In this document: positions 52,904 through 61,558 of the stretch, one piece after another
Layout of the letters: the number at the start of each line of letters is the position of its first letter
Numbering within the stretch: position 1 is the first letter of the stretch
Position numbers and translations under genes: made by a program
The notes under the pieces: generated by a model
Databases searched by the model: none
Told to the model about the DNA's origin: nothing
The model's input: only the letters and a program-made list of their open reading frames with translations
Source: Sandarakinorhabdus glacialis
GTDB taxonomy: Bacteria; Pseudomonadota; Alphaproteobacteria; Sphingomonadales; Sphingomonadaceae
Length of the DNA: 64,000 nucleotides
Assembly: GCF_014643455.1 (NCBI RefSeq)
Contig: NZ_BMJM01000006.1
Span: 180,129 to 244,128, forward strand
Reading direction: 5' to 3'

Positions 52904-54220
52904 ATGGAGTTCATGCGCGCCCTTCGCGTCGATGCCTTCCGCGGCGACGCGGGGGGCGATGCTCATCGCGGCAACGCGCAAGGCGACGATCGCCGCGTGG
53001 GATGGAGCGATCCCGCGCTGCCGGGGGGCTCCGACAGTACGCCTGTAACGGTGCTTCACATCATCACCGGGCTCAACACCGGCGGCGCCGAGACGATGCT
53101 CGCCAAGCTGGTCGGCCACCCGGCGGCGCGGCGCCGCGGCTTGCGGCAGGAGGTGCTGTCACTGCTGGTCCCCGGCACCGTCTCCGAGCGTATCCGCGCG
53201 GCGGGCATACCCATTCACACGCTCGGCATGAAGCGCGCCTTGCCCGGCATCGGGTCGCTGGCGCGGCTGGCGGCCATCGTTCGCCGCGTCCAGCCGGCGA
53301 TCCTGCAGGGCTGGATGCACCACGGCAACCTTGCGGCGTCGGTCGCTGCCAGGCTGCAGCCGGGGCGGCCGGCGGTGCTGTGGAATGTCCGGCACTCGCT
53401 CGCCGACATCGACGTCGAGCCGCGCGGCGTTCGCGCCATCCTGCGCCTGCAGGCGCGTACTTCGCACCGTCCGCGGGCGATCATCTACAACAGCCGGGTC
53501 GCAGCGGCGCAATATGCCGCGATCGGCTTCGACGCCGGGCGGCAGGCCATTATCCCCAACGGCTTCGACTGCACTGCCTTTGCGCCCGATCCCGCCGCGC
53601 GAGGACGGCTTCGCACGATCTTCGGTATCGGCAGCGGCGCAGTCGTCGTCGGCATGGTGGCCCGCAACCACCCGATGAAATCGGTCGACAACCTGATCGC
53701 CGCCACCGCGCTGGCGCGCAAGGCGGGGCACGACCTCCACCTGCTGCTCGTCGGCAACGGCATGGATAGCGCCACGCTCATGGCATCGCCGGCGACGGCG
53801 GCGGCACTGGCGCAACTGCCGGCCGATCGCATGACCCTGTCGGGCGAACGCGCCGATGTGGCGCACTGGTTGCCCGGCCTCGATGTCGTCGCGTTGCCGT
53901 CGTCCTGGGGCGAGGCCTTTCCCAACATTATAGGCGAAGCAATGGCGTGCGGGGTACCTTGCGTCACCACCGATGTCGGCGATGCCGGCTGGGTCGTCGG
54001 GCGAACCGGGCTAGTGGTGCCGCCGGGGGACATCGCCGCGCTCGCCCACGCACTCGGCCAGCTCGCCCGGCTGGGCGCCAGCGGCCGCCGCATGCTCGGC
54101 CTTGCGGCACGCACCCGCGCCATCGCCGAATTCTCGCTCGAAAGCATCGCCGAGCGCTACGCCGGGCTTTATGCCGGCGAGGCTGCGCAAGCCTACCATC
54201 GCGCCACCGGCCGCCGATGA
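52904..54220 (+). CDS. family 4 glycosyltransferase (start uncertain)
   Basis: A 438-aa GT-B enzyme if started at ATG 52904. The conserved N-domain opens only at VLHIITGLNTGGAETMLAK (GTG at 53051), so a start at an internal GTG is also possible. The C-domain has VGMVARNHPMKSVDNLI and WGEAFPNIIGEAMACGVPCV. It is the first of eight coupled plus-strand genes. Confidence 0.83.
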   Translation: MEFMRALRVDAFRGDAGGDAHRGNAQGDDRRVGWSDPALPGGSDSTPVTVLHIITGLNTGGAETMLAKLVGHPAARRRGLRQEVLSLLVPGTVSERIRAAGIPIHTLGMKRALPGIGSLARLAAIVRRVQPAILQGWMHHGNLAASVAARLQPGRPAVLWNVRHSLADIDVEPRGVRAILRLQARTSHRPRAIIYNSRVAAAQYAAIGFDAGRQAIIPNGFDCTAFAPDPAARGRLRTIFGIGSGAVVVGMVARNHPMKSVDNLIAATALARKAGHDLHLLLVGNGMDSATLMASPATAAALAQLPADRMTLSGERADVAHWLPGLDVVALPSSWGEAFPNIIGEAMACGVPCVTTDVGDAGWVVGRTGLVVPPGDIAALAHALGQLARLGASGRRMLGLAARTRAIAEFSLESIAERYAGLYAGEAAQAYHRATGRR

Positions 54221-55407
54221 TGCCGGACAATCAGCCCCGCCGCGTCCTCGTCGTCGCCAGCCTCGCCTGGTCGCTGGTCAATTTCCGCGGTCGCCTGCTT
54301 GCCGACATGGTTGCTGCCGGCCACCATGTCACTGCGGCCGCCCCGGATGTCGATCCCGAGATCTCGCGCGTTCTTAAGGGCATGGGCGTCGACTATGTCC
54401 AGGTGCCGATGCAGCGCGCCTCGCAAAGTGTCGTCGCCGACCTTGGTACGCTGGCCGCGCTTGTCCGCCTGATCGGCGCGGTCCGGCCCGATGTCATCCT
54501 CGCCTATACGCAAAAGCCCATCGTCTATTCGGGCATCGCGGCGCGGCTGACCGGGCACGCGCGCTTTTATGCCATGGTCAGCGGCCTCGGCCATGCCTTT
54601 ACCGACGATGGTGCCGGCAGCGGTCGATTGCTGCGCCGCGTGCTGGCTCGATTGTACCGCGCGGCCCTGGCCAGGGCGCAGGCCGTCATCGTCTTCAACA
54701 GCGACGACGGCGCCGAAATGGCGCGCCACGGCATGTTGCCGCCGGGTCTGCCGGTCGTGCAGGTCCCCGGCTCCGGCATCGATATCGGCCGTTTCGCGCA
54801 GGCGCCGCTGCCGCCGGGGCCGCCGATTTTCCTGCTCGTCGCGCGCCTGCTGGTGAACAAGGGCCTGCGCGAATATGTGGCGGCGGCGCGGGTGCTGCGC
54901 GCCGAATATCCAGGTTTGCGATTCCAGGTCCTCGGCCCGCCCGATGCCAATCCGGCCGGGCTGCCGGCTGCCGACCTCGACGCCTGGCGCGCCGAGGGCG
55001 TCATCGAATATCTCGGCGAAACCCGTGACGTGGTGCCGTACCTGGCGGCCGCGACGGTGTTCGTCCTGCCGACCTGGTACCGCGAGGGCCTGCCGCGGAC
55101 GATCCTCGAGGCGATGGCGATCGGCCGGGCCGTCATCACCACCGATGCGCCGGGCTGCCGCGATGCCGTCAGCGATGGCGACAACGGCTATCTTGTGCCT
55201 GTCCGGGATGCCGCCGCACTGGCAGAGGCGATGCGGCGCTTCGCCCGGGACCCAGAATTGGCGGCGCGGATGGGCGCGCGTGGCCGAGATCGCGCCGAAA
55301 ACCGTTATGACGTTGCACTGGTCAACCGCCAGCTGATGGCGACGATGGACCTCGACCGAAGCACGCCCATCGAGGCGCAGCAGCCGCGCGACCGGGCGCT
55401 GGCATGA
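54217..55407 (+). CDS. family 4 glycosyltransferase
   Basis: A 396-aa GT-B enzyme with an N-domain SLAWSLVNFRGRLLADMVAAGH and a donor-site YREGLPRTILEAMAIGRAV. The RFYAMVSGLGHAF segment resembles PglA/WbpT-type GalNAc transferases acting on lipid-linked bacillosamine-type sugars. It is directly followed by a PglC-like transferase. It overlaps both neighbours by 4 nt. Confidence 0.87.
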   Translation: MMPDNQPRRVLVVASLAWSLVNFRGRLLADMVAAGHHVTAAAPDVDPEISRVLKGMGVDYVQVPMQRASQSVVADLGTLAALVRLIGAVRPDVILAYTQKPIVYSGIAARLTGHARFYAMVSGLGHAFTDDGAGSGRLLRRVLARLYRAALARAQAVIVFNSDDGAEMARHGMLPPGLPVVQVPGSGIDIGRFAQAPLPPGPPIFLLVARLLVNKGLREYVAAARVLRAEYPGLRFQVLGPPDANPAGLPAADLDAWRAEGVIEYLGETRDVVPYLAAATVFVLPTWYREGLPRTILEAMAIGRAVITTDAPGCRDAVSDGDNGYLVPVRDAAALAEAMRRFARDPELAARMGARGRDRAENRYDVALVNRQLMATMDLDRSTPIEAQQPRDRALA

Positions 55408-56003
55408 TCCGGCGCGTCCTCGATACCGCGGCCGTGCTGGTGTTGCTGCCGCTTGCCGTGCCGCTGGCGCTGGTTACGGCGGGCATCGTTGCGCTTGGCC
55501 TGGGACGGCCGATCCTGTTCCGCCAGCACCGCGCCGGGCGACGCGGCTCGGTTTTCCTGTTGTGGAAATTCCGCACCATGACGCCGCCGCGCTCACCGGA
55601 CAGGGCGCTTGCCGATGATGCCGTCCGAACCCCCGCGGCCGGGCGCTGGCTGCGGCGCCTGCGCCTCGACGAGCTGCCGCAGCTTTTCAACGTGCTGAAG
55701 GGCGACATGGCGCTGATCGGGCCGCGGCCGCTGCTGCCCTCCACCGTTGCGGGGATGGGGTTTGCCGGGACGACCCGGGCCCTTGTCCGCCCGGGGCTGA
55801 CCGGCTGGTCGCAGGTCAACGGCAATACCCTGCTCAGCGATGCCGAAAAACTGAAGCTCGACCTCTGGTATGTGCGGAACCGCTCGCCAATGGTTGATAT
55901 CGAGATTATCGTCCGGACCCTGGGCGTCGTGGCGCTGGGCGAACGCCGCGGGTCGTTGGTGACGGAGGGTGGCCATGCGGGCAATCGTCGTAGGCGCGGT
56001 TGA
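55404..56003 (+). CDS. PglC-like initiating sugar-phosphate transferase
   Basis: A 199-aa monotopic phosphoglycosyl transferase: one N-terminal re-entrant helix (LDTAAVLVLLPLAVPLALV), FRQHRAGRRG, WKFRTM, LRLDELPQLFNVLKGDM (catalytic Asp-Glu pair) and IGPRPLLP. Such small members transfer a sugar-1-phosphate, often a 4-amino-trideoxy sugar, to undecaprenyl phosphate and start the repeat unit. Its 3' end overlaps the formyltransferase gene by about 29 nt. Confidence 0.9.
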   Translation: MIRRVLDTAAVLVLLPLAVPLALVTAGIVALGLGRPILFRQHRAGRRGSVFLLWKFRTMTPPRSPDRALADDAVRTPAAGRWLRRLRLDELPQLFNVLKGDMALIGPRPLLPSTVAGMGFAGTTRALVRPGLTGWSQVNGNTLLSDAEKLKLDLWYVRNRSPMVDIEIIVRTLGVVALGERRGSLVTEGGHAGNRRRRG

Positions 56004-56880
56004 ATCGACGCGTGTCGCGCTGGCGGCACTGGCGCGGGCACCTGGCTGGCAGGTGGCGGCGGTCATCACCCTGCCGCCCGAGCTGGCGTCGCGCCACAGC
56101 GATTTCGTCGACCTGGCACCGACCGCCGCCAGCGCCGGGGCGGAGCTGATCCATGCCGCGGACAGCAACGCGCCCGGCATTACCGCGCGGGTCGCCGCAC
56201 TGGCACCCGACCTCGCCTTCGTCATCGGCTGGTCGCAGATCTGCCGCGCCGAATTTATCGCGGCGGCGGGCGGCGCCATCATCGGCTATCACCCGGCGCC
56301 GTTGCCCCGGCTGCGTGGCCGCGCCGTCATTCCCTGGACCATCCTGCAGGGCGAGGCGATCACCGCCGGCACCTTGTTCCGTGTCGACGAGGGACTCGAT
56401 TCGGGCCCGATCATCGGCCAGCGTTTTTTTCATGTCGCGAGCGACGAAACCGCAACGACACTCTATGCCGGGCACATGAAGGCGCTCGCAGGGCTGATGG
56501 ACGATGCGCTGCCGGGCCTTGCGGCAGGCAGCCTGCCGGGCACCCCGCAGGACGAGCGCCATGCAACCTGGGCGGCGCGGCGCGGGCCACGGGACGGCCG
56601 TATCGACTGGCATCAGCCTGCCGCGGTGGTCGATCGGCTGGTCCGGGCCGTGACGCGCCCGTATCCCGGCGCCGCCACCGCCACGACGCAGGGACCGTTG
56701 ACGGTGTGGACCACGCGCTACTGGCCCGATGGCAGCCGCCATGTCGCCGCTGCCGGCCAGGTCATCGAGCGCGGCGACGACGGCTTTGCGGTGATGTGCG
56801 GCGATGGCCGGGCGTTGTTCGTCAGCGGCTGGCAGGGCAATCGCCCGCGCCGGCACGAAATCCTGGGGGCGCAGGCGTGA
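55975..56880 (+). CDS. sugar N-formyltransferase-like protein
   Basis: A 301-aa protein of the methionyl-tRNA/ArnA formyltransferase fold. The active-site His and loop are seen in GYHPAPLPRLRGRAV, and the Asp in DEGLDSGPIIGQ. The Asn of the classical NxH motif is Gly here, as in other sugar-type members I recall. It would transfer a formyl group from N10-formyl-THF to a sugar amine. A GTG at 55969 is an alternative start. It precedes a deacetylase gene, which overlaps it by 4 nt. Confidence 0.78.
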   Translation: MRAIVVGAVESTRVALAALARAPGWQVAAVITLPPELASRHSDFVDLAPTAASAGAELIHAADSNAPGITARVAALAPDLAFVIGWSQICRAEFIAAAGGAIIGYHPAPLPRLRGRAVIPWTILQGEAITAGTLFRVDEGLDSGPIIGQRFFHVASDETATTLYAGHMKALAGLMDDALPGLAAGSLPGTPQDERHATWAARRGPRDGRIDWHQPAAVVDRLVRAVTRPYPGAATATTQGPLTVWTTRYWPDGSRHVAAAGQVIERGDDGFAVMCGDGRALFVSGWQGNRPRRHEILGAQA

Positions 56881-57554
56881 TCGACCGTATCGCCCGGGCG
56901 CTGGTGCTGGCGCCGCATCCCGACGACGAGGTGCTCGGCGTCGGCGGGGTCATGGCGCGGCTGGCGAACCTTGGTGCGCGCGTCGAGGTCGCCATCGTCA
57001 CCGAAGGCAAGCCGCCGCAATATTCCGCCGAACAGGTTGCCGCGGTGCGCGCCGAGGCTGGCGCCGCACACGCCCGGCTCGGCATCGCTCACACGCATTA
57101 TCTCGGGTTGCCGGCCGCCGGGCTCGATCGCCTGCCGCACGCCGAGCTCAACCGCGCCATCGGCGATCTTGTCGTCGCGGTACGGCCCGATACGTTGTTC
57201 GTGCCCTTTCCCGGCGACATTCACCGCGATCACCAGCTGGTCTTCGAAGCCGCGATGGTCGCCGCGCGCCCGGCCGGACCGGTCTATCCATTGCGTATCC
57301 TTGCCTATGAAACGCTGTCGGAAACCAACTGGAACGCGCCGTTCCTGACCCCGGCGTTCACGCCCAATGTCTTTATCGATATCGCCGACACGCTCGAAAC
57401 CAAGCTCGCCGCGTTCGCCGCCTTTGCCTCGCAGGTCCGCGCTTTTCCGGCCGAACGCTCGGTGGAAGCTTTGTCGGCGCTGGCCCGGCTGCGCGGCGCC
57501 ACCGTCCACCGCGCCGCCGCCGAAGCCTTTGTGCTCGTCAGGGAGGTCGGCTGA
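56877..57554 (+). CDS. PIG-L family deacetylase
   Basis: A 225-aa zinc de-N-acetylase. The metal motif is APHPDDE near residue 13, with later FPGDIHRDHQLVFEA carrying the third ligand and its neighbour. It could remove an N-acetyl group from a sugar or sugar nucleotide and so expose an amine for the formyltransferase or the ATP-grasp ligase. The start is a GTG overlapping the previous stop (GTGA). Confidence 0.87.
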   Translation: MIDRIARALVLAPHPDDEVLGVGGVMARLANLGARVEVAIVTEGKPPQYSAEQVAAVRAEAGAAHARLGIAHTHYLGLPAAGLDRLPHAELNRAIGDLVVAVRPDTLFVPFPGDIHRDHQLVFEAAMVAARPAGPVYPLRILAYETLSETNWNAPFLTPAFTPNVFIDIADTLETKLAAFAAFASQVRAFPAERSVEALSALARLRGATVHRAAAEAFVLVREVG

Positions 57555-58537
57555 TGCACGCCGCGCGCAGCGAGTTGCGGATGCTGGTGACGTCGGCCGG
57601 GCGCCGCGTCGAACTCATCGAATGCTTTCGCGATGCCGCCGACAGCATCGGCGTCGCGCTCGTCGTCATCGCCTGCGACCAGTATCCGGAGCTCAGCGCC
57701 GCCTGCCACCGCGCCGACATGGCGTTCGCGGTGCCGCCCGTGACGTCGTACGAATATGTGCCGGCCATCGCCGCGGCGGTGCGGACGCACGGCATCGGGC
57801 TGGTGGTGCCGACGATCGACCCGGAATTGCTGCCGTTGGCCCGCTCTGCGGCGCTGTTTGCCGACGAAGGGGCGCAGCTGGCACTCAGCGGGGCGTCGCT
57901 CGTCGCGATGTGCACCGACAAGCTGGCGACGGCCAACTTCCTTGCCCGTCATCGCCTGCCGTCGCCGCGCACCCTGCCGGTCGAGGAAGCACTGGCAAAG
58001 CCGCTCGACTGGCCAGGGCCGTTGTTCGTCAAGCCGCGCTACGGCAGCGCCAGCCGTGGTGTCCGCGCCGTCGATTCGCTCGCCAGCCTCGACGGGGAGA
58101 CATTTCCGGAGCCGATGCTGGCACAGGCGCTGCTGGCCGGCAGCGAATATACGATCAACATGTTTTTCGACCGCGAGGGCAGCCTGTGCTCGGCGATCGC
58201 CCATGAACGCCTGCGCGTGCGCGGCGGCGAAGTCGAAAAGGGCATCACCCGCCGCAATCCGCGCCTGCTCCGCCTGGCGCGTGATCTCGCGGCGGTGCTG
58301 CCCGAACCGCGCGGGGCGTTGTGCTTTCAGGCCATGGTCGCCCCCGACGGCACGGCGTCGATCTTCGAGATCAACGCGCGCTTCGGCGGTGGCTATCCGC
58401 TCGCCCACCGCGCCGGCGCCAATTTTGCCCGCTGGCTGATCGAGGAATCGCTGGCCCGCCCGGTCACGGCGACCGACGACTGGCAGGCGGATGTGATGAT
58501 GCTGCGTTATGATTCGACCGTGTTCGTGGCGCCATGA
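57554..58537 (+). CDS. ATP-grasp ligase
   Basis: A 327-aa ATP-grasp protein of the carbamoyl-phosphate-synthase-like group found in polysaccharide loci. It has an N-domain LVTSAGRRVELIECF, a lysine in LFVKPRYGSASRGV and the metal-binding FEINARFGGGYPL. It would activate a carboxylate and couple it to an amine. The overlaps with PIG-L (one base) and HAD (4 nt) genes suggest a single tailoring pathway. Confidence 0.85.
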   Translation: MHAARSELRMLVTSAGRRVELIECFRDAADSIGVALVVIACDQYPELSAACHRADMAFAVPPVTSYEYVPAIAAAVRTHGIGLVVPTIDPELLPLARSAALFADEGAQLALSGASLVAMCTDKLATANFLARHRLPSPRTLPVEEALAKPLDWPGPLFVKPRYGSASRGVRAVDSLASLDGETFPEPMLAQALLAGSEYTINMFFDREGSLCSAIAHERLRVRGGEVEKGITRRNPRLLRLARDLAAVLPEPRGALCFQAMVAPDGTASIFEINARFGGGYPLAHRAGANFARWLIEESLARPVTATDDWQADVMMLRYDSTVFVAP

Positions 58538-59217
58538 ACAGGGTCATCGTCTTCGATCTCGACGACACGCTCTATCTGGAGCGCGACTATGTGCTGAGCG
58601 GGTTCGTGGCAGTCGGCGACTGGCTGCTGGCCGAACATGGCAAGACCGGCTTTGCCGCCGCGGCGTGGCGGCGGTTCAAGGCAGGCCAGCGCGGCACCAT
58701 CTTCGACGCCAGCCTCGCCGAGCTCGGTGTTTCGCCGTGGCCGGGCCTCGTTGCCGGACTGGTCGATGTCTATCGCCGTCATGTCCCGTATATCGCCTTG
58801 CAGCGCGACGCCGCCGCCTGGTTGTCGGCACCGCCGCGCGGAACAGCGCTGGCGCTGCTCACCGATGGACCCGTCGCCAGCCAGTCGCGCAAGATCGCCG
58901 CGCTGGGCCTCGACAGGGCAGGGCTGTCGCCGCTCGTTCTCAGCGACGAATGGGGCAGCGAATATCGCAAGCCGCATGATCGCGGCTTTCGCCATATTCA
59001 GGACGCTTGCGGCGTGGCGGGACGCGACTGTGTCTATGTCGGCGACAATGCCGCCAAGGATTTCGTCGCACCGCGGCGGCTTGGCTGGCGCACCGTGCAG
59101 ATCGTCCGCCCCGGCGCGATCCACGCCGGCCCACCGGCGACCGCCGATCACGCCGCCGATGCGGTCATTGCCTCGTTCGCCGAACTCACCGGCGTCCTGC
59201 AGTTCGATTTCGCCTGA
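58534..59217 (+). CDS. HAD-family phosphatase
   Basis: A 227-aa HAD hydrolase. The nucleophile motif is FDLDDTL near the N-terminus, the motif II Thr is in LLTDGP, the Lys in YRKPHDRGF and the acidic motif in VGDNAAKD. HAD/ATP-grasp gene pairs recur in surface polysaccharide loci. The phosphatase may dephosphorylate a sugar phosphate or the acyl-phosphate product. Confidence 0.88.
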   Translation: MNRVIVFDLDDTLYLERDYVLSGFVAVGDWLLAEHGKTGFAAAAWRRFKAGQRGTIFDASLAELGVSPWPGLVAGLVDVYRRHVPYIALQRDAAAWLSAPPRGTALALLTDGPVASQSRKIAALGLDRAGLSPLVLSDEWGSEYRKPHDRGFRHIQDACGVAGRDCVYVGDNAAKDFVAPRRLGWRTVQIVRPGAIHAGPPATADHAADAVIASFAELTGVLQFDFA

Positions 59218-59218
59218 C

Positions 59219-60346
59219 ATGCATATCGCGATCCTGCTTTCCAGTCTTGGCGCCGGCGGCGCGGAACGGGTCCTGGCACTGTTGACCGGGCACTGGACCG
59301 CGAATGGCCACCGCGTCACCGTCATCGCCTTCGACAGCGAATCGGACCCGGTGTTCCACGATTTCGGCGCCGGCGTGTCGCAACTGCGGCTCGGGCTGCC
59401 ACCGGGCGGGTCGAGCCCGATCGGGCTGCTGGCAAGGCGAACCATGCGGCTGCGCCGGATCCTGCGCACCGAACGACCCGATATCGTTGTCAGTTTCCTG
59501 TTCAAGATCAATGTCACGACGCTGATCGCGGCGATGGGCCTTGGCATTCCCGTCATCGTTTCGGAGCGCAATAACCCCGATCGCCAACAGGCGCATCCGA
59601 TCTGGCCATTGCTGCGCTCGCTGTTTTACCCGAGCGCTGCAGCCCTGGTCCTGCAGACCGAAGCCAGCCGCAAAGCCTTGTCGCGAAGCCAGGCCGCCGC
59701 CGGCGTCGTCATCGCCAACCCGATCACCTGCTGGCCGCGCCGGCCGGAACCCGAAGGCCGCAAGACATTGGTGGCTGTCGGCCGCCTCGATGCCCAGAAG
59801 GGCTTCGACCTCCTGTTGCAGGCCTTTGCCGTCGTCGCCGCACTTCATCCCGCATGGGATCTCGTGATCTGGGGGGAGGGGCCGCGCCGCGCCGATCTCG
59901 AGGCCCAGGTCGCAGCGCTCGGGATTGGCGACCGGGCCAGTTTGCCTGGACTGTCCGACAAGCCCGGCGACTGGATCGCATCGGCGTCGGCGTTCGTGTT
60001 GTCATCGCGGTTCGAAGGCTTTGGCAATGCCATGGCGGAAGCAATGGCGGCAGGATTGCCGGTGGTGGCTTTCGATTGCGACTATGGCGTCGCGGTGCTT
60101 GCGGACAGGGATGTCGACTGCCTGGTGGTGGCGCCCGAAGATGTGTCGGCGATGGCCGCGGCGATCGACCGGTTGCTGGGCGACCCCGCCTTGCGCCACC
60201 GGCTGGGCACGGCGGCGTCAATAAGCGCCCGGCGTTTTGCAGCGCCGGCGATCTTTGCACAGTGGGACGCATTGCTGGATAACAGCGTGACGGGAAAACC
60301 CGCACAATCGCCGGCGATCGCCGATGGTCCCGTCGCCGTGACTTGA
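59219..60346 (+). CDS. family 4 glycosyltransferase
   Basis: A 375-aa GT-B enzyme. It opens with LLSSLGAGGAERVLALL; later motifs are VAVGRLDAQKGFDLLLQAF and SRFEGFGNAMAEAMAAGLPVV. It starts just after the HAD stop and closes the eight-gene operon. Confidence 0.88.
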   Translation: MHIAILLSSLGAGGAERVLALLTGHWTANGHRVTVIAFDSESDPVFHDFGAGVSQLRLGLPPGGSSPIGLLARRTMRLRRILRTERPDIVVSFLFKINVTTLIAAMGLGIPVIVSERNNPDRQQAHPIWPLLRSLFYPSAAALVLQTEASRKALSRSQAAAGVVIANPITCWPRRPEPEGRKTLVAVGRLDAQKGFDLLLQAFAVVAALHPAWDLVIWGEGPRRADLEAQVAALGIGDRASLPGLSDKPGDWIASASAFVLSSRFEGFGNAMAEAMAAGLPVVAFDCDYGVAVLADRDVDCLVVAPEDVSAMAAAIDRLLGDPALRHRLGTAASISARRFAAPAIFAQWDALLDNSVTGKPAQSPAIADGPVAVT

Positions 60347-60737
60347 GGCCTACAGGGGCAATCATGTGCACATCGGTACGCATCTCCCGAACACGCTCCC
60401 ACCGCACTGCGAATCGGTCCGTACCGACCCAAAGGTGGCGAACTTGAAACCCGCGATGCGCCCGGATGAGCCTTTTCCAAGCCGTTGTGATGCCATGTAT
60501 GCCCCTTTCGGATAGGCAAATTGAGGCTCTCTACCACTTGCTAGTCATTCTGGGGCCACTTCTCAGGGTTGCTAATTGCAACCAAAATGTTAAGTTCCGT
60601 ACATAGAAGATATAGCAACGCAGCAGAGCAAGCCAGCCAAAGAGCCGGGGGGTCGCAGGTCGTTTGAGCCGATCAAGTCGGGAATGCACTTTTCCGAATT
60701 GTGAAGCGGCGCTCAACTTATGGGGGAGTATATCTTG
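60347..60737. other. 391-nt intergenic region before the LuxR-type gene
   Basis: No gene is seen. The left half carries short inverted repeats (around 60411-60424). The right half is AT-rich and holds a candidate promoter (60576-60605). A GGGGGAG ribosome site lies at 60722-60728. Confidence 0.5.
60576..60605 (+). promoter_or_regulatory. candidate sigma-70-type promoter of the LuxR-type gene
   Basis: TTGCAA and TACATA are separated by 18 nt in an AT-rich stretch about 130 nt before the ATG. This was recognised by eye only. Confidence 0.35.
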
Positions 60738-61397
60738 ATGTCTATGGTGATCGATACCGACGTCGTAATTGTCGGACGTAACGAGATCGTTCGTGAAGGG
60801 CTGTCTCGAATATTGGCATCCGAAGGTTTTACCGTTATGGCCGCGGTTCCCGAATACACATCGGAGATAGCCGGCCGCGATGGCACCATGCCGCAACTTA
60901 TCATCGTCGACGCCCAGACTTGCGACGAGGGTATCGAGGACTGCGGATTACTAAGGCTCGCCTTCCCGAATTCGCGACTGGTCATGATGGCCGATGGCTA
61001 TGACATGGAATCGATCTCCCGCGCCTTTGCTGCCGGCGTCGACGGCTATCTCGCCAAGGCAATTTCCTGCGCGCCGATGGTCGGCGCCCTGAAATTGATC
61101 ATGATGGGCGAGAAGATCGTTCCTTCCCAGGTGGTTCTGGCGATGACCGACATTCGCGCCAACACCGGCAAGATCGATTTCTACGCGGCCCGGATGACCG
61201 CCGATCTGACCGATCGTGAACTGGAAATCCTCGGACATCTCGTTCACGGCGAGGCGAACAAACTTATCGCCCGGCGCCTGTCTGTCAGCGAAGCCACTGT
61301 AAAGGCACACGTAAAGGCGATCCTGCGCAAGCTGCAATTATCCAACCGGACCCAGGCCGCAATCTGGGCTGTCAACGAACGGCTCATTGCCGCTTGA
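60738..61397 (+). CDS. LuxR/NarL-type regulator with atypical receiver domain
   Basis: A 219-aa protein: receiver-like domain (residues 1-120, candidate phospho-Asp58 in IIVDAQ, Lys in YLAKAI) and a C-terminal LuxR HTH (LTDRELEILGHLVHGEANKLIARRLSV...). The acidic pair that normally binds Mg2+ near the N-terminus is replaced by Gly-Arg-Asn (VIVGRNEIVREGL), so phosphorylation is doubtful. The ATG at 60738 was chosen because GGGGGAG lies 9 nt upstream. The in-frame ATG at 60720 has none. It probably controls the exopolysaccharide genes around it. Confidence 0.85.
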   Translation: MSMVIDTDVVIVGRNEIVREGLSRILASEGFTVMAAVPEYTSEIAGRDGTMPQLIIVDAQTCDEGIEDCGLLRLAFPNSRLVMMADGYDMESISRAFAAGVDGYLAKAISCAPMVGALKLIMMGEKIVPSQVVLAMTDIRANTGKIDFYAARMTADLTDRELEILGHLVHGEANKLIARRLSVSEATVKAHVKAILRKLQLSNRTQAAIWAVNERLIAA

Positions 61398-61420
61398 ACC
61401 GCGCCTGACCCGCCTCGATC

Positions 61421-61449
61421 GCCATCCGATGCCTTGCGCCTCGGATGGC
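61421..61449. terminator. 9-bp hairpin between the LuxR-type and chain-length genes
   Basis: GCCATCCGA pairs perfectly with TCGGATGGC across an 11-nt loop, 24 nt past the regulator stop. No T-run follows, so it may be an attenuator or partial terminator. Confidence 0.4.
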
Positions 61450-61558
61450 CGCGGGACAGTTCCAACCTTTGGGATCTCATCCGTGTGCGCCGTCGGCCCC
61501 GGTGTGCCGTGCTGTTAACATATGGAAAAGGGCTCCAGATCTTCGACAGGTAATCGGC

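Noticed and set aside
45000..53000. Possible replication terminus or dif site suggested by the skew change
   Set aside because: No 28-bp dif-like sequence was seen, and the skew becomes neutral instead of reversing clearly.
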